From UBA6264 sp964531505 (lineage in GTDB: Bacteria; Patescibacteriota; Patescibacteriia; UBA2591; UBA6264), in contig CAZHDT010000005.1 of assembly GCA_964531505.1 (NCBI GenBank), positions 1-37,596 of the forward strand: a DNA stretch of 37,596 nt. The letters run 5' to 3'. How positions within the stretch are numbered: position 1 is the first letter of the stretch; each line of letters begins with the position of its first letter. The notes under the pieces are model-generated. The model saw nothing but the letters and a program-made list of their open reading frames with translations, searched no databases and had not been told where the DNA came from. Of this stretch, positions 8,438-16,624 are shown in pieces. Made by a program: the position numbers and the translations under genes.

Positions 8438-9154
8438 ATGAAAGAACGGCAAGAAAAAATGTTAAATCGTATTATCAATCAGTATATTAGAGAAGCTCAG
8501 CCAATCGGTTCCAAAACTTTAAGCGAAAATATGGAACCTCGGCTAAGCTCAGCAACAATCAGAAATGAAATGGTTAATTTGATTGATCAGGGTTATTTAG
8601 AACAACCCCATCTTTCTGCCGGAAGAATTCCTACTTTAAAAGCCTGGGATTATTATTTAGAAAATTTAATTGAATTTGAAATAGAGAAAAAAACGCTAAT
8701 TAGTTGGAAAAATGATTTAATTCTTTCAAAGCAAAAAAATTTTAATGATAAAAAAGAAACCATTAAGGATTTGGTAAAGAAAATGGCGGATTGTTCGCAA
8801 AGCTTAAGCTTTGCCGCTTTCAGTAAAAATGTTTTTTATTACACTGGGCTGACTAATTTACTTATTCAACCAGAATTTAAAGAACATCCCGCTGTTTATA
8901 ATCTTTCTCAAATTATTGACCATTTAGATGAAATTTTGGAAAAGAATTTCGATTTTTTAGGTCAAAAAAAGGAAATAGAAATTTTAATTGGCAAAAAAAA
9001 TCCTTTTGGGGATTTTTGCGGCGCGGTTTTATCCCGTTTTAAAATAGGACCGAAACAGGAGGGTTTAATTGGCATTCTCGGTCCGATTAGAATGGATTAT
9101 CAAAGAAATTTTACTTTTGTTAAAACCGTTCGTGAATTAATTAACAAAATTTAA
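8438..9154 (+). CDS. hrcA: Heat-inducible transcription repressor HrcA (short form)
   Basis: HrcA binds the CIRCE operator just upstream and represses chaperone genes. The N-terminal winged helix (about 1-70) is clear: ERQEKMLNRIINQYI, AQPIGSKTL, LSSATIRNEMVNL, GYLEQPHLSAGRIPT. The C-terminus keeps the GPKQEGLIGILGPIRMDYQ motif. At 238 residues it is about 100 shorter than the usual 340 or so. The missing part lies in the middle/GAF-like region, while both ends are present, so this is a compact version rather than a truncation. It is followed by grpE with one base between them. Confidence 0.93.
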   Translation: MKERQEKMLNRIINQYIREAQPIGSKTLSENMEPRLSSATIRNEMVNLIDQGYLEQPHLSAGRIPTLKAWDYYLENLIEFEIEKKTLISWKNDLILSKQKNFNDKKETIKDLVKKMADCSQSLSFAAFSKNVFYYTGLTNLLIQPEFKEHPAVYNLSQIIDHLDEILEKNFDFLGQKKEIEILIGKKNPFGDFCGAVLSRFKIGPKQEGLIGILGPIRMDYQRNFTFVKTVRELINKI

Positions 9155-9155
9155 A

Positions 9156-9659
9156 ATGTCTGAAAAAAAGCAAAAAATAAATTTAGGAAAAAATCAAAGT
9201 CAAGAGAAAGAAATAATTGATTTAAAGGAACGTTTAAAAAACTTAGAAGGGATATCAGAGGAATATTTGAATGGTTGGAAAAGAACAAAAGCAGACTATC
9301 TCAATCGAGAAAAGGAAATCGTTTTGGAAAAGCAAAGATGGATAGGGTTAGCAAATTTGGAAATAATTTTAAAACTTTTATCTGTTTTAGACAGTTTTGA
9401 AAATGTTTTAAAACATCAAGAAAAAGATTTAAAAAGGAAAAACTGGGTTCAAGGCATAGAGCAAATAAAAAAACAGTTAGAGGTTATTTTAAAAGAGGAT
9501 GGAGTAGAGAAAATTAAAGCTTTGGGTGAAGAATTTAATCCCTTTTTTCACGAAGCTTTACAAAGAAAAGGGGACGGAGAAAAAATAATAGAAGAGATTC
9601 AATCTGGTTATTTAATGAAAGGAAAAGTAATTCGGCCCACTAAAGTTATTATTGAATAA
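9156..9659 (+). CDS. grpE: Nucleotide exchange factor GrpE
   Basis: GrpE releases ADP from DnaK. The 167-residue protein has a charged N-terminus, a long coiled coil (about 15-60, including LKNLEGISEEYLNGWKRTKA and DYLNREKE) and the beta-domain pattern EDGVEKIKALGEEFNPFFHEAL. It ends in GYLMKGKVIRPTKVIIE, which corresponds to the GrpE signature with the V-x-R-P-A/T-x-V end. Its place between hrcA and dnaK under CIRCE control agrees. No Shine-Dalgarno sequence is visible, and translation is probably coupled to hrcA. Confidence 0.95.
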   Translation: MSEKKQKINLGKNQSQEKEIIDLKERLKNLEGISEEYLNGWKRTKADYLNREKEIVLEKQRWIGLANLEIILKLLSVLDSFENVLKHQEKDLKRKNWVQGIEQIKKQLEVILKEDGVEKIKALGEEFNPFFHEALQRKGDGEKIIEEIQSGYLMKGKVIRPTKVIIE

Positions 9660-9702
9660 AGGTTTTTAATTATATAATTTAATTAATTTAATTTTTAATC
9701 TT

Positions 9703-10131
9703 ATGGCATTAGTTCCATTTAATCGTAATTTGATTTGGGAGCCTTGGGAAGAAATTGACCGATTTTTTAATGAACCGGTTAATATGAAAAAACTTGATTT
9801 TGCTCCCGCTGTTAATATTTACGAAAAAAATGATAAAGTTTTTATTGAGGCGGCTTTAACTGGTATTAATCCGGAAAACGTGGAAGTCTCCATTGAGAAC
9901 AATGTTTTGATTCTTAAAGGAGAAAATCGTCGAGAATCAGAAGTGGATGATAAAAATTATTATCGCCATGAAGTTAAAATGGGGAGTTTTTATCGGGCAG
10001 TTAATTTGCCGGCTAAAGTAGAAGAAGATCAAGCGCAAGCTAATTATCAAAATGGAATTCTTAAAATAGAAATTCCGAAACGAGAAAAAAATCAAGCAAA
10101 GAAAATTGAAATAAAAATAAATAAAAAATAA
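9703..10131 (+). CDS. Small heat-shock protein of the Hsp20/alpha-crystallin family
   Basis: This 142-residue chaperone holds unfolding proteins without ATP. The alpha-crystallin domain spans about 34-125: FAPAVNIYEKNDKVFIEAAL, GINPENVEVSIENNVLILKG, YYRHEVKMGSFYRAVNLPA, ANYQNGILKIEIPK. The GxLxI/V pattern (NGILKIEI) is the typical end strand. A short N-terminal arm with WEPWEEIDRFF and a short lysine-rich tail complete it. It lies 43 bases after grpE and 76 before dnaK, in the position where many bacteria have dnaJ, so it is probably under CIRCE control too. Confidence 0.95.
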   Translation: MALVPFNRNLIWEPWEEIDRFFNEPVNMKKLDFAPAVNIYEKNDKVFIEAALTGINPENVEVSIENNVLILKGENRRESEVDDKNYYRHEVKMGSFYRAVNLPAKVEEDQAQANYQNGILKIEIPKREKNQAKKIEIKINKK

Positions 10132-10207
10132 TTAAATTTAATTTAAATGACAGATAGATTCAGCTTAATTACTGGATAGGTCTGATATTTATCAAATGAG
10201 GTAAAAT

Positions 10208-12124
10208 ATGGGAAAAATAATTGGTATTGATTTAGGAACTTCGAATTCAGCGGCCTCTTATTTGGAGGCTGGTAAACCAAAAATAATTCCTTCTGCTGAA
10301 GGCACAACGGCGGTTGGAGGAAAAGCTTTTCCTTCTTATGTTGCTTTTAGCAAAGAAGGGGAGCTTTTAGTTGGTGAACCGGCTAGACGTCAGGCCGTGG
10401 CCAATCCGGAAAGAACGATTTTTGGCGCTAAAAGAAAAATGGGACAAGATTATAAGTATAAAATAGGAGACAAAGAATATACTCCTCAACAAATATCCGC
10501 TTTTATTCTGCAAAAAATTAAAAAAGACGCGGAACATTATTTCGGTGAAAAAATTGAAAAGGCTGTTATTACGGTGCCGGCTTATTTTAGCGACGCCCAA
10601 AGACAGGCGACTAAAGATGCTGCGTCAATCGCTGGCTTGGAAGTGGTTCGTTTGATTAACGAGCCAACGGCGGCGTCTATTGCTTATGGTTTGGATAAAA
10701 TTAAAGAAAAAGATCAAGAAGTTTTAGTTTTTGATTTTGGCGCTGGCACCCTGGATGTGACAATTATGAGTTTAGCTCAAGTTGAAACGGATGACAAAAA
10801 AAAAGAAGCGCAATTTGAGGTTTTATCAACTTCCGGCGATACGGAATTGGGAGGGTCTGATATGGATGAGGTTTTAATTAATTACATCGCTGATGATTTT
10901 AAAAAGAAAGAAGGCATAGATTTAAGAAAAGATAAAATGGCAATGCAACGTTTAAGAGAGGGGGCAGAAAAAGCGAAAATAGAACTTTCTTCCGTCATGG
11001 AGACAGAAATAAATCTTCCGTTTATTACCGCGGATAGTGAAGGACCGAAACATCTTTCTTTAAAAGTTACTAGGGCAAAGTTGGAAGAATTGGTTAAGCC
11101 GATTGTTGATCGCTGTGAAAAATCGATTGATCAGGCGATGGAGGACGCAAAAAGAAAAAGTTCGGAAATTGAAAAGGTTATTTTAGTTGGCGGACCAACT
11201 CGGATGCCCATCGTCCAAAAATTTATTGAAGATAAATTGGGTAAAAAGATTGAAAGGGGAGTAGACCCGATGGAATGCGTGGCAATGGGCGCGGCGGTTC
11301 AAGCTTCAATTTTATCTGGAGAATCAGAGGTGACTGATGTTTTACTTTTGGATGTTACGCCATTAACTTTAGGGATTGAGACTTTGGGCAGCATTATGAC
11401 GCCTTTAATTAAAAGAAATACTACCATTCCGACTTCAAAATCAGAAACTTTTTCCACCGCGGCCGATAATCAATCTTCAGTGGAAATTCATGTTTTACAG
11501 GGAGAAAGGCAAATGGCTAATGACAATCGCACGCTGGGAAGATTTATTTTAGATGGTGTTCCACCCGCTCCTAGAGGAATTCCTCAGATAGAAGTGACTT
11601 TTGATATTGACGCCAATGGCATTTTAACGGTTGCTGCTAAAGATAAGGGAACTAATAAGGAACAGCATATTACTATTAAGGATTCTACCGCTTTATCCGG
11701 AGATGAAATTGAAAAAATGAAAAAAGAAGCGGAAAAATTTGCTGAAGAAGATAAAAAGAAAAAGGAATTAATTGAATTAAAAAATCAGGCAGATACTTTG
11801 ATTTATTCTTCTGAAAAGGCTTTAAAAGATGCGGGAGATAAAATAAAAGAAGACGATAAAAAATCCATAGAAGAGAAAATCAAAGTTTTAAAGGAAATAA
11901 AAGATAAAGACAGTGTGGAAGAAATTAAAAAGTCTTTAGAAAGTTTAAGTTCGGAAATTCAGAAAATTGGTGCGGCATTATACAATAGTCAGCCGAATCC
12001 TGAATCCGCTGGTCAAAGTAAAGAGAAAGAAGCTCAAAATTCTGAGAGCGGAAAGACGGATTCAAAAAATGAAGAGAAAAAAGAGGAGCCGATTGATGGT
12101 GAATTTGAAGAAACAGCAAAATAA
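10208..12124 (+). CDS. dnaK: Hsp70 chaperone DnaK
   Basis: This is a full-length 638-residue Hsp70. The ATPase domain shows IIGIDLGTSNSAAS (about 4-17), VPAYFSDAQRQATKDA, VFDFGAGTLDVTIM (a variant of the usual DFGGGTFDVS) and ILVGGPTRMPIVQ. The linker VLLLDVTPLTLGIET leads into the substrate-binding domain, followed by a helical lid and an acidic/polar tail ending EEPIDGEFEETAK. A GAGG (10198-10201) sits 6 bases before the ATG, one of the few clear Shine-Dalgarno sequences here. It is the last gene of the hrcA operon, and the next gene has its own promoter. No dnaJ is in the window. Confidence 0.97.
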   Translation: MGKIIGIDLGTSNSAASYLEAGKPKIIPSAEGTTAVGGKAFPSYVAFSKEGELLVGEPARRQAVANPERTIFGAKRKMGQDYKYKIGDKEYTPQQISAFILQKIKKDAEHYFGEKIEKAVITVPAYFSDAQRQATKDAASIAGLEVVRLINEPTAASIAYGLDKIKEKDQEVLVFDFGAGTLDVTIMSLAQVETDDKKKEAQFEVLSTSGDTELGGSDMDEVLINYIADDFKKKEGIDLRKDKMAMQRLREGAEKAKIELSSVMETEINLPFITADSEGPKHLSLKVTRAKLEELVKPIVDRCEKSIDQAMEDAKRKSSEIEKVILVGGPTRMPIVQKFIEDKLGKKIERGVDPMECVAMGAAVQASILSGESEVTDVLLLDVTPLTLGIETLGSIMTPLIKRNTTIPTSKSETFSTAADNQSSVEIHVLQGERQMANDNRTLGRFILDGVPPAPRGIPQIEVTFDIDANGILTVAAKDKGTNKEQHITIKDSTALSGDEIEKMKKEAEKFAEEDKKKKELIELKNQADTLIYSSEKALKDAGDKIKEDDKKSIEEKIKVLKEIKDKDSVEEIKKSLESLSSEIQKIGAALYNSQPNPESAGQSKEKEAQNSESGKTDSKNEEKKEEPIDGEFEETAK

Positions 12125-12173
12125 TTAAATGATTATTAAGTAATTATTCAAATTATTTTCTCAAAATTTTGAG

Positions 12174-12206
12174 AACTAACTTGGGAGCTCGGCTCCCAAG
12201 TTAGTT
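12174..12206 (+). terminator. Intrinsic terminator after dnaK
   Basis: A 15-bp stem, AACTAACTTGGGAGC with GCTCCCAAGTTAGTT (12174-12188 with 12192-12206), has a 3-base loop TCG and runs into a T-rich tract. It ends the heat-shock operon. A perfect 18-bp A/T palindrome TTCTCAAAATTTTGAGAA (12158-12175) lies just before it. Confidence 0.9.
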
Positions 12207-12230
12207 TTAATTTTATTATTTCAAAAAAGG

Positions 12231-12258
12231 TTGTTTTAATAAAGAATAATGTTATGAT
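12231..12258 (+). promoter_or_regulatory. Promoter of the membrane protein gene at 12287
   Basis: TTGTTT (12231-12236), a 16-base gap and TATGAT (12253-12258) lie 28 bases before the ATG at 12287, directly after the dnaK terminator. Confidence 0.5.
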
Positions 12259-12286
12259 AAAAGAAATAGAGAATCTTTATTAAAAT

Positions 12287-13195
12287 ATGAAAATTAAACA
12301 CCTTATTTTGAGTTTACTGGCTATTTTATCCTCCATATTTTTTTGGGGATATTTATCTTTATTTTTTTTAGCCCCATCCTCAATTCATTTTTTATATTTA
12401 ATTTTAAGTTGGTTGGGATTTTTTATTCTTTATCTTATTTTGACGCTTTTAATCAATTCTCGTAATTTAATCTACACTTGTTTGTTGGCTTTTGGCGCAT
12501 CTTTTTTTATTTTTTTTAATCAGCCGACAGAAATCATTCTTTATTATTTATTAGGCGTTTTATTTTTGATTCTTTTTTCTGTTATTAGCGTAGAATTAAT
12601 GTTAAATGAAAAGGAAAATCGTTTAAAATTGTCTTTTAAAAAAATTTGGAAAAGGGGGATTTCCTGTTTTATCACTGCTCTGGCCTTGATTATCGCCCTG
12701 GTTTATTATTTCAATCCTTTGATGGTAATAAATCAAAAGAGCATAGAGATTCCCTCTGAATTTTTTGGTCTTATTCTTAAGCCGGTTGGCGGTATGGTCG
12801 GGAAAATTATTCCTTTTTATGACCCCAAAATGACAGTTGATGAAACTTTGGCCAGTTCTTTAATAATTCAAGGGGGGGTCAATAATCAGGATTTAATTAT
12901 TAAAGAACGGGAAAGTCTTTCTGAGTCTTTAAAAATTGATTTAACAGGGGAAGAAACAATGGAGGAGGTTTTGGCAGGTTTAGTTAATTCAAAGTTTTCT
13001 CAATTTATCGGTCCGTATCATCGTGAAATATCTATTGGCATCGCGGTAGCTTTATTTTTTATTCTTCAATTAGTGGGGAAGATACTGAGTCTTTTGTCAA
13101 TAATTCTAGCTAGAATTATTTTTTGGTTATTGATGATTTTTAAAACGGTTAAAATAGGAGAAAAGCAAAAAATAGGAGAAACAATCGAATTTTAA
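12287..13195 (+). CDS. Multi-pass membrane protein of unknown function
   Basis: I do not recognise a family. The 302-residue protein has four closely packed hydrophobic helices in the first 105 residues and a basic loop (KENRLKLSFKKIWKRG). A fifth helix (about 125-143) is followed by a soluble stretch of about 105 residues (150-250, with ESLSESLKIDLTGEETMEEV), and one or two C-terminal helices (about 250-290). The layout suggests an envelope protein with one folded domain outside, or inside, the membrane. It has its own promoter after the dnaK terminator and lies in front of rpsI, which has a separate promoter candidate. No catalytic motif is visible. Confidence 0.8.
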   Translation: MKIKHLILSLLAILSSIFFWGYLSLFFLAPSSIHFLYLILSWLGFFILYLILTLLINSRNLIYTCLLAFGASFFIFFNQPTEIILYYLLGVLFLILFSVISVELMLNEKENRLKLSFKKIWKRGISCFITALALIIALVYYFNPLMVINQKSIEIPSEFFGLILKPVGGMVGKIIPFYDPKMTVDETLASSLIIQGGVNNQDLIIKERESLSESLKIDLTGEETMEEVLAGLVNSKFSQFIGPYHREISIGIAVALFFILQLVGKILSLLSIILARIIFWLLMIFKTVKIGEKQKIGETIEF

Positions 13196-13197
13196 TC

Positions 13198-13225
13198 TTG
13201 CTTATTTTTAGAAATTTGTTAAACT
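13198..13225 (+). promoter_or_regulatory. Possible promoter of rpsI
   Basis: TTGCTT (13198-13203), a 16-base gap and TAAACT (13220-13225) lie 41 bases before the rpsI start. The match to consensus is moderate, and no other promoter-like sequence is visible in the 71-base gap. Confidence 0.4.
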
Positions 13226-13266
13226 TAGAGAGTTAAATTTAATAATTTATTAAAAAGAATATTTTT

Positions 13267-13902
13267 ATGCCAGTTAAAAAATCGGAAAATAAAAAAACAA
13301 CTCCGAAAGAAGCCAAAGTTAAAACGGTGAAAACCGTGAAAAAAAGCGTTTCCCCTAAATCAAAAATTACTATAAAAAAAGAAGTTAAAATTAAGCCCAA
13401 AAAAGAAATTAAACCAAAAATAAAAAAGACAGTAAAGAAAACAGGAGTGGAAAAAAAAGTAGTAGCAAAAACAGCAGTAAAGAAAATAGAAGAAAAAATT
13501 TTACCGAAGGGAACAGAAAGAATTTGGGCAACAGGAAAAAGAAAAACTGCCATCGCGCAGGTTCAATTTTTTCCTCAAGGCCTGGGGAAAATTTTAATTA
13601 ACAAAAGAACCCTTCAGGAATATTTTCCGGTTTTTGATTTACAAATAAAGGTTTTATCTTCGCTAAAGATATTAGCAAAAGAAAAAGATTTTGATTTTAC
13701 GGTTATTGTAAAAGGCGGAGGAATTCATAGTCAAGCTGACGCGGTTTCTTTGGGTATTGCCCGAGCTTTAATTTCTTTTAATCCGGAATGGAGAAAAGAA
13801 CTAAAATCATTTGGTTTATTGAGTAGAGATCCCAGAAAAAAAGAAAGAAAAAAACCGGGTTTAAAAAGAGCCAGAAGAGCCCCGCAATGGAAAAAGAGAT
13901 AA
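13267..13902 (+). CDS. rpsI: Ribosomal protein S9 (uS9) with lysine-rich N-terminal extension
   Basis: Residues about 82-211 are a complete S9. They begin GTERIWATGKRKTAIAQV, continue with KGGGIHSQADAVSLGIARAL and LLSRDPRKKERKKPGLKRAR, and end in the basic QWKKR tail that reaches the decoding centre. In front of it is an extension of about 80 residues made almost only of Lys, Val, Thr, Pro, Ile and Glu. Repeats of KTVK and KPK/KIK type make it highly positively charged and probably disordered. Typical S9 is about 130 residues. The start at 13267 is the first ATG in the frame and follows a promoter candidate. The usual partner rplM (L13) is not upstream. The Wzx-like gene begins 10 bases downstream. 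Confidence 0.95.
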   Translation: MPVKKSENKKTTPKEAKVKTVKTVKKSVSPKSKITIKKEVKIKPKKEIKPKIKKTVKKTGVEKKVVAKTAVKKIEEKILPKGTERIWATGKRKTAIAQVQFFPQGLGKILINKRTLQEYFPVFDLQIKVLSSLKILAKEKDFDFTVIVKGGGIHSQADAVSLGIARALISFNPEWRKELKSFGLLSRDPRKKERKKPGLKRARRAPQWKKR

Positions 13903-13912
13903 CTCTATTTCC

Positions 13913-15379
13913 ATGGTTTCTACAGCCAAAAATACTTTTTATTTATTAACTGCCTACATCTATCAAAAATTGGTAGCTCTCTTATACTTTATTTTTTTAG
14001 CTCGTTTTTTAGGTGCGGATAATTTTGGGAAATACACATTTGCCTTATCTTTTGCTGCGCTTTTCTCTGTTTTAATCGACTTTGGTTTATTGCCGGTTTT
14101 AACTAGGGAAGTAGCTAGAAATAAAGAAAAGACCCAGGAATATTTTAGTAGTATTCTGGGTTTTTGTTTATTAGCCGGAATAATAGTTTTGGCTTTATCT
14201 TTTTTAGTTATTAATTTAATAGGCTATCAACCTATAACCAATTATTTAGTTTATTTAACTACCCTGGTTATCCTACTTGATACTCTGGCACTCGTTTTTT
14301 ATTTTGTTTTCCGCGGACATTTAAATACTAAATATGAAGCTTTGGGAATTATTATTCATAAAACAGTAATGCTTTTAGTGGGCTTGTTTTTGATTTATTT
14401 GAAGGTAAATGTGATTCTCATGGTTTTACCGCTTTTAATGGCCAGTATTTTTTATTTAGCTAATGCTATCTTTTTTGTTAAAAAGAAATTAAAATTGAAA
14501 CTTATTCCTAAATTAAATCAAGAAATCTTAAAACCTTTGTTTAAAATTTCTTGGCCATTCTTCATCGCCGCTTGTTTTGCTAAATTATATTCCACTAGTG
14601 ACACAATTCTTCTTTCGTATTTGGCGGGTGATAAGGCCGTAGGGTTTTACAGCGCCGCTTTAAAATTAATTAACGCTTTTATTCTTTTAATCGCTGGGTC
14701 GCTAAGCTCAGCTCTTTATCCGGCTTTAAGTTATTATTTTATCAAGTCAAAAGAAGAAATGACTAAGCTTTTTTCTCAAGCAGTTTTATATTTGATGATT
14801 ATTGCCTTTCCTTTGGTTTTGGGGCTTTCAATTTTAGCAAAACAAATTATTCTTTTTATTTACGGTCCAGAGTATGCGCCCGCGATTTTAATTTTAATTA
14901 TTTTGTCGTTTTCTATTCCTTTTATGTTTTTGGATTTTGTTTTTGTGAGTCTTTTAAACGCTTGTGAAAAACAGAAAAAAAATACTTTAATTCACGGTTT
15001 AGGAACGGTTATTTTTATTATTTTAAACTTGATATTAATTCCGATTTTAGGTCATTATGGTTCAGCTTTGGCTGTTTTTTTTGGTTTTATAATTATTTTT
15101 TTCTTGGAGATATTTTCTACGCGGAAAATTATCAAAGTTGATAAAAGTTATTTGTTTAAAAAAATAGGATTAATTTTCTTTTCCAGTTTAATTATGGCTT
15201 TAACAATTTTTCTAGTCAAAGAGAAAATTCATTTAATTTTTTCTTGTTTAATTGGCATCTTAGTCTATTTTGCCGCAGTTTATTCTTTCAATTTAATTAA
15301 AAGACAAGATTTAGATTTTATAAAAGGAATAATTAACTTTCGTTCGATTTTTGTTAAAACAGAATCAAAAGAAAAATAA
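13913..15379 (+). CDS. Polysaccharide flippase, Wzx/MOP superfamily
   Basis: This is a 488-residue protein with about 12-14 hydrophobic helices and the polysaccharide-synthase/Wzx layout. The N-terminal FLARFLGADNFGKYTFALSF and FGLLPVLTREVAR motifs, and SYLAGDKAVGFYSAALKLI with ALYPALSYYF in the second half, are typical. Such proteins move undecaprenyl-linked oligosaccharides across the membrane. It opens a tight run of glycan genes (gaps of 3-18 bases or overlaps to 20915) and probably works with the glycosyltransferases and polymerase that follow. Sequence alone cannot show whether the product is a capsule, an S-layer glycan or an O-antigen-like polymer. Confidence 0.9.
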   Translation: MVSTAKNTFYLLTAYIYQKLVALLYFIFLARFLGADNFGKYTFALSFAALFSVLIDFGLLPVLTREVARNKEKTQEYFSSILGFCLLAGIIVLALSFLVINLIGYQPITNYLVYLTTLVILLDTLALVFYFVFRGHLNTKYEALGIIIHKTVMLLVGLFLIYLKVNVILMVLPLLMASIFYLANAIFFVKKKLKLKLIPKLNQEILKPLFKISWPFFIAACFAKLYSTSDTILLSYLAGDKAVGFYSAALKLINAFILLIAGSLSSALYPALSYYFIKSKEEMTKLFSQAVLYLMIIAFPLVLGLSILAKQIILFIYGPEYAPAILILIILSFSIPFMFLDFVFVSLLNACEKQKKNTLIHGLGTVIFIILNLILIPILGHYGSALAVFFGFIIIFFLEIFSTRKIIKVDKSYLFKKIGLIFFSSLIMALTIFLVKEKIHLIFSCLIGILVYFAAVYSFNLIKRQDLDFIKGIINFRSIFVKTESKEK

Positions 15380-15382
15380 ATT

Positions 15383-16606
15383 ATGAAACAAATAGAAATA
15401 ATCAGTTTTAATATGTCTTCTTTTCAAGAATGGGAAAGGGGAACAGTTAATCGCAATCGTCATTTACTTTATCAATTTTTAGATCAGCCAGAAGTGAAAA
15501 GAATAGTGGCTATAGATTTTTTACCTTTTAGTTTTAAAAGAGTTTTGCGCAATTTTTTTCAGAATATTGTTTTCGGTCCAAAGGGCGAAAAAGTTTATTG
15601 TGATTTAATCAGTCGGGGAATAAAAGTTTCTGATAAATTTTATGTTTTTTCAACTGTTAATTCTTTTTGGGCACCTGGTAAAATAATGAAAAAGGTTGAT
15701 AAATTTTTAAAAAAAATTGATTTAAAATATCCTTTAAATTCAGAAACCAAAAAAGTGGGTTGGTCATGTTTTCCAATGTTTGTTGATTATTTAAAAGAAG
15801 ATTGTCCGATTAAGCTTGATTTAACTATTTTTGACGCAGTTGATAATTGGATTGAACATCCTTCTTTTAAAAAATATCAAACTATTCTCAAAAATAATTA
15901 TCAGATTATTGCGGAAAAAAGTGATTTAATTTTTACTGTTTCTGATAATTTGATTGATTTTTTCAAAAGTTTAGGGAGAAAAGAAAATCTTTATTGGATA
16001 TCAAACGGGGTGGAAGTTTCTCATTTTAAAAAAGAGTCTTCTGATTTACCAAAGGATTTGGAAAAAGTTTCTAAACCAATTGTTGGTTATTTAGGGATTA
16101 TCCAGCAAAGGATAGATGTCGATCTTTTGGAATATTTGGCAAACCATAATCCGGAAAAATCTTTTGTCTTAATCGGACCTTTATGGCCGGTTTATTTTAG
16201 AAGGTTGCGGCGGCTGGCCGTGGAAATAAAAAAACTTCAAAAATACAAAAATATTTATTTTTTAGGGCATAAAAAATATCAAGAAACGCCGTTTTATCTT
16301 AATCATTTTTCAGTTGCTATTTCACCGCATAAATTAGACAAATTTATCAAATCAACCAATTCTCTTAAAGCTTTGGAATATTTAGCCTCGGGGCTGCCAG
16401 TTGTTACCACTCCAACTTCCGGAGCGGAAAATCTTTCTCATCTGGTAAAAATTGCTCAAGACTACGAAGATTTTAATAAAAAATTAAATCAAGCTTTGGA
16501 GGAAGATAATCCAGAGGCTCGCCAGCAAAGAAAAGAAAAAATTAAAGAATATGATTGGGGTATTAAAATGGAAAAAATTATTAAATTAATAAAAGAACAT
16601 TTTTAA
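15383..16606 (+). CDS. Glycosyltransferase, GT-B fold (GT4-like)
   Basis: This 407-residue protein appears to be a GT-B glycosyltransferase. The N-domain holds WERGTVNRNRHLLYQFL and FDAVDNWIEHPSF. The link segment has SDLIFTVSDNLIDFFKS and WISNGVEVSHF, the usual group 1 pattern. The C-domain has GYLGIIQQRIDVDLL, then SLKALEYLASGLPVVTTPTSGAENL with the conserved Glu of the donor-binding region. Such enzymes are cytoplasmic or membrane-peripheral and add a sugar from a nucleotide donor. The specific sugar cannot be inferred. It starts 3 bases after the flippase. Confidence 0.88.
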   Translation: MKQIEIISFNMSSFQEWERGTVNRNRHLLYQFLDQPEVKRIVAIDFLPFSFKRVLRNFFQNIVFGPKGEKVYCDLISRGIKVSDKFYVFSTVNSFWAPGKIMKKVDKFLKKIDLKYPLNSETKKVGWSCFPMFVDYLKEDCPIKLDLTIFDAVDNWIEHPSFKKYQTILKNNYQIIAEKSDLIFTVSDNLIDFFKSLGRKENLYWISNGVEVSHFKKESSDLPKDLEKVSKPIVGYLGIIQQRIDVDLLEYLANHNPEKSFVLIGPLWPVYFRRLRRLAVEIKKLQKYKNIYFLGHKKYQETPFYLNHFSVAISPHKLDKFIKSTNSLKALEYLASGLPVVTTPTSGAENLSHLVKIAQDYEDFNKKLNQALEEDNPEARQQRKEKIKEYDWGIKMEKIIKLIKEHF

Positions 16607-16624
16607 AATATTTTAAAAAACATT

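Noticed and set aside
12158..12175. 18-bp perfect A/T palindrome TTCTCAAAATTTTGAGAA
   Set aside because: It lies directly before the dnaK terminator and has a weak A/T centre. A regulatory role cannot be argued, so it is only mentioned with the terminator.
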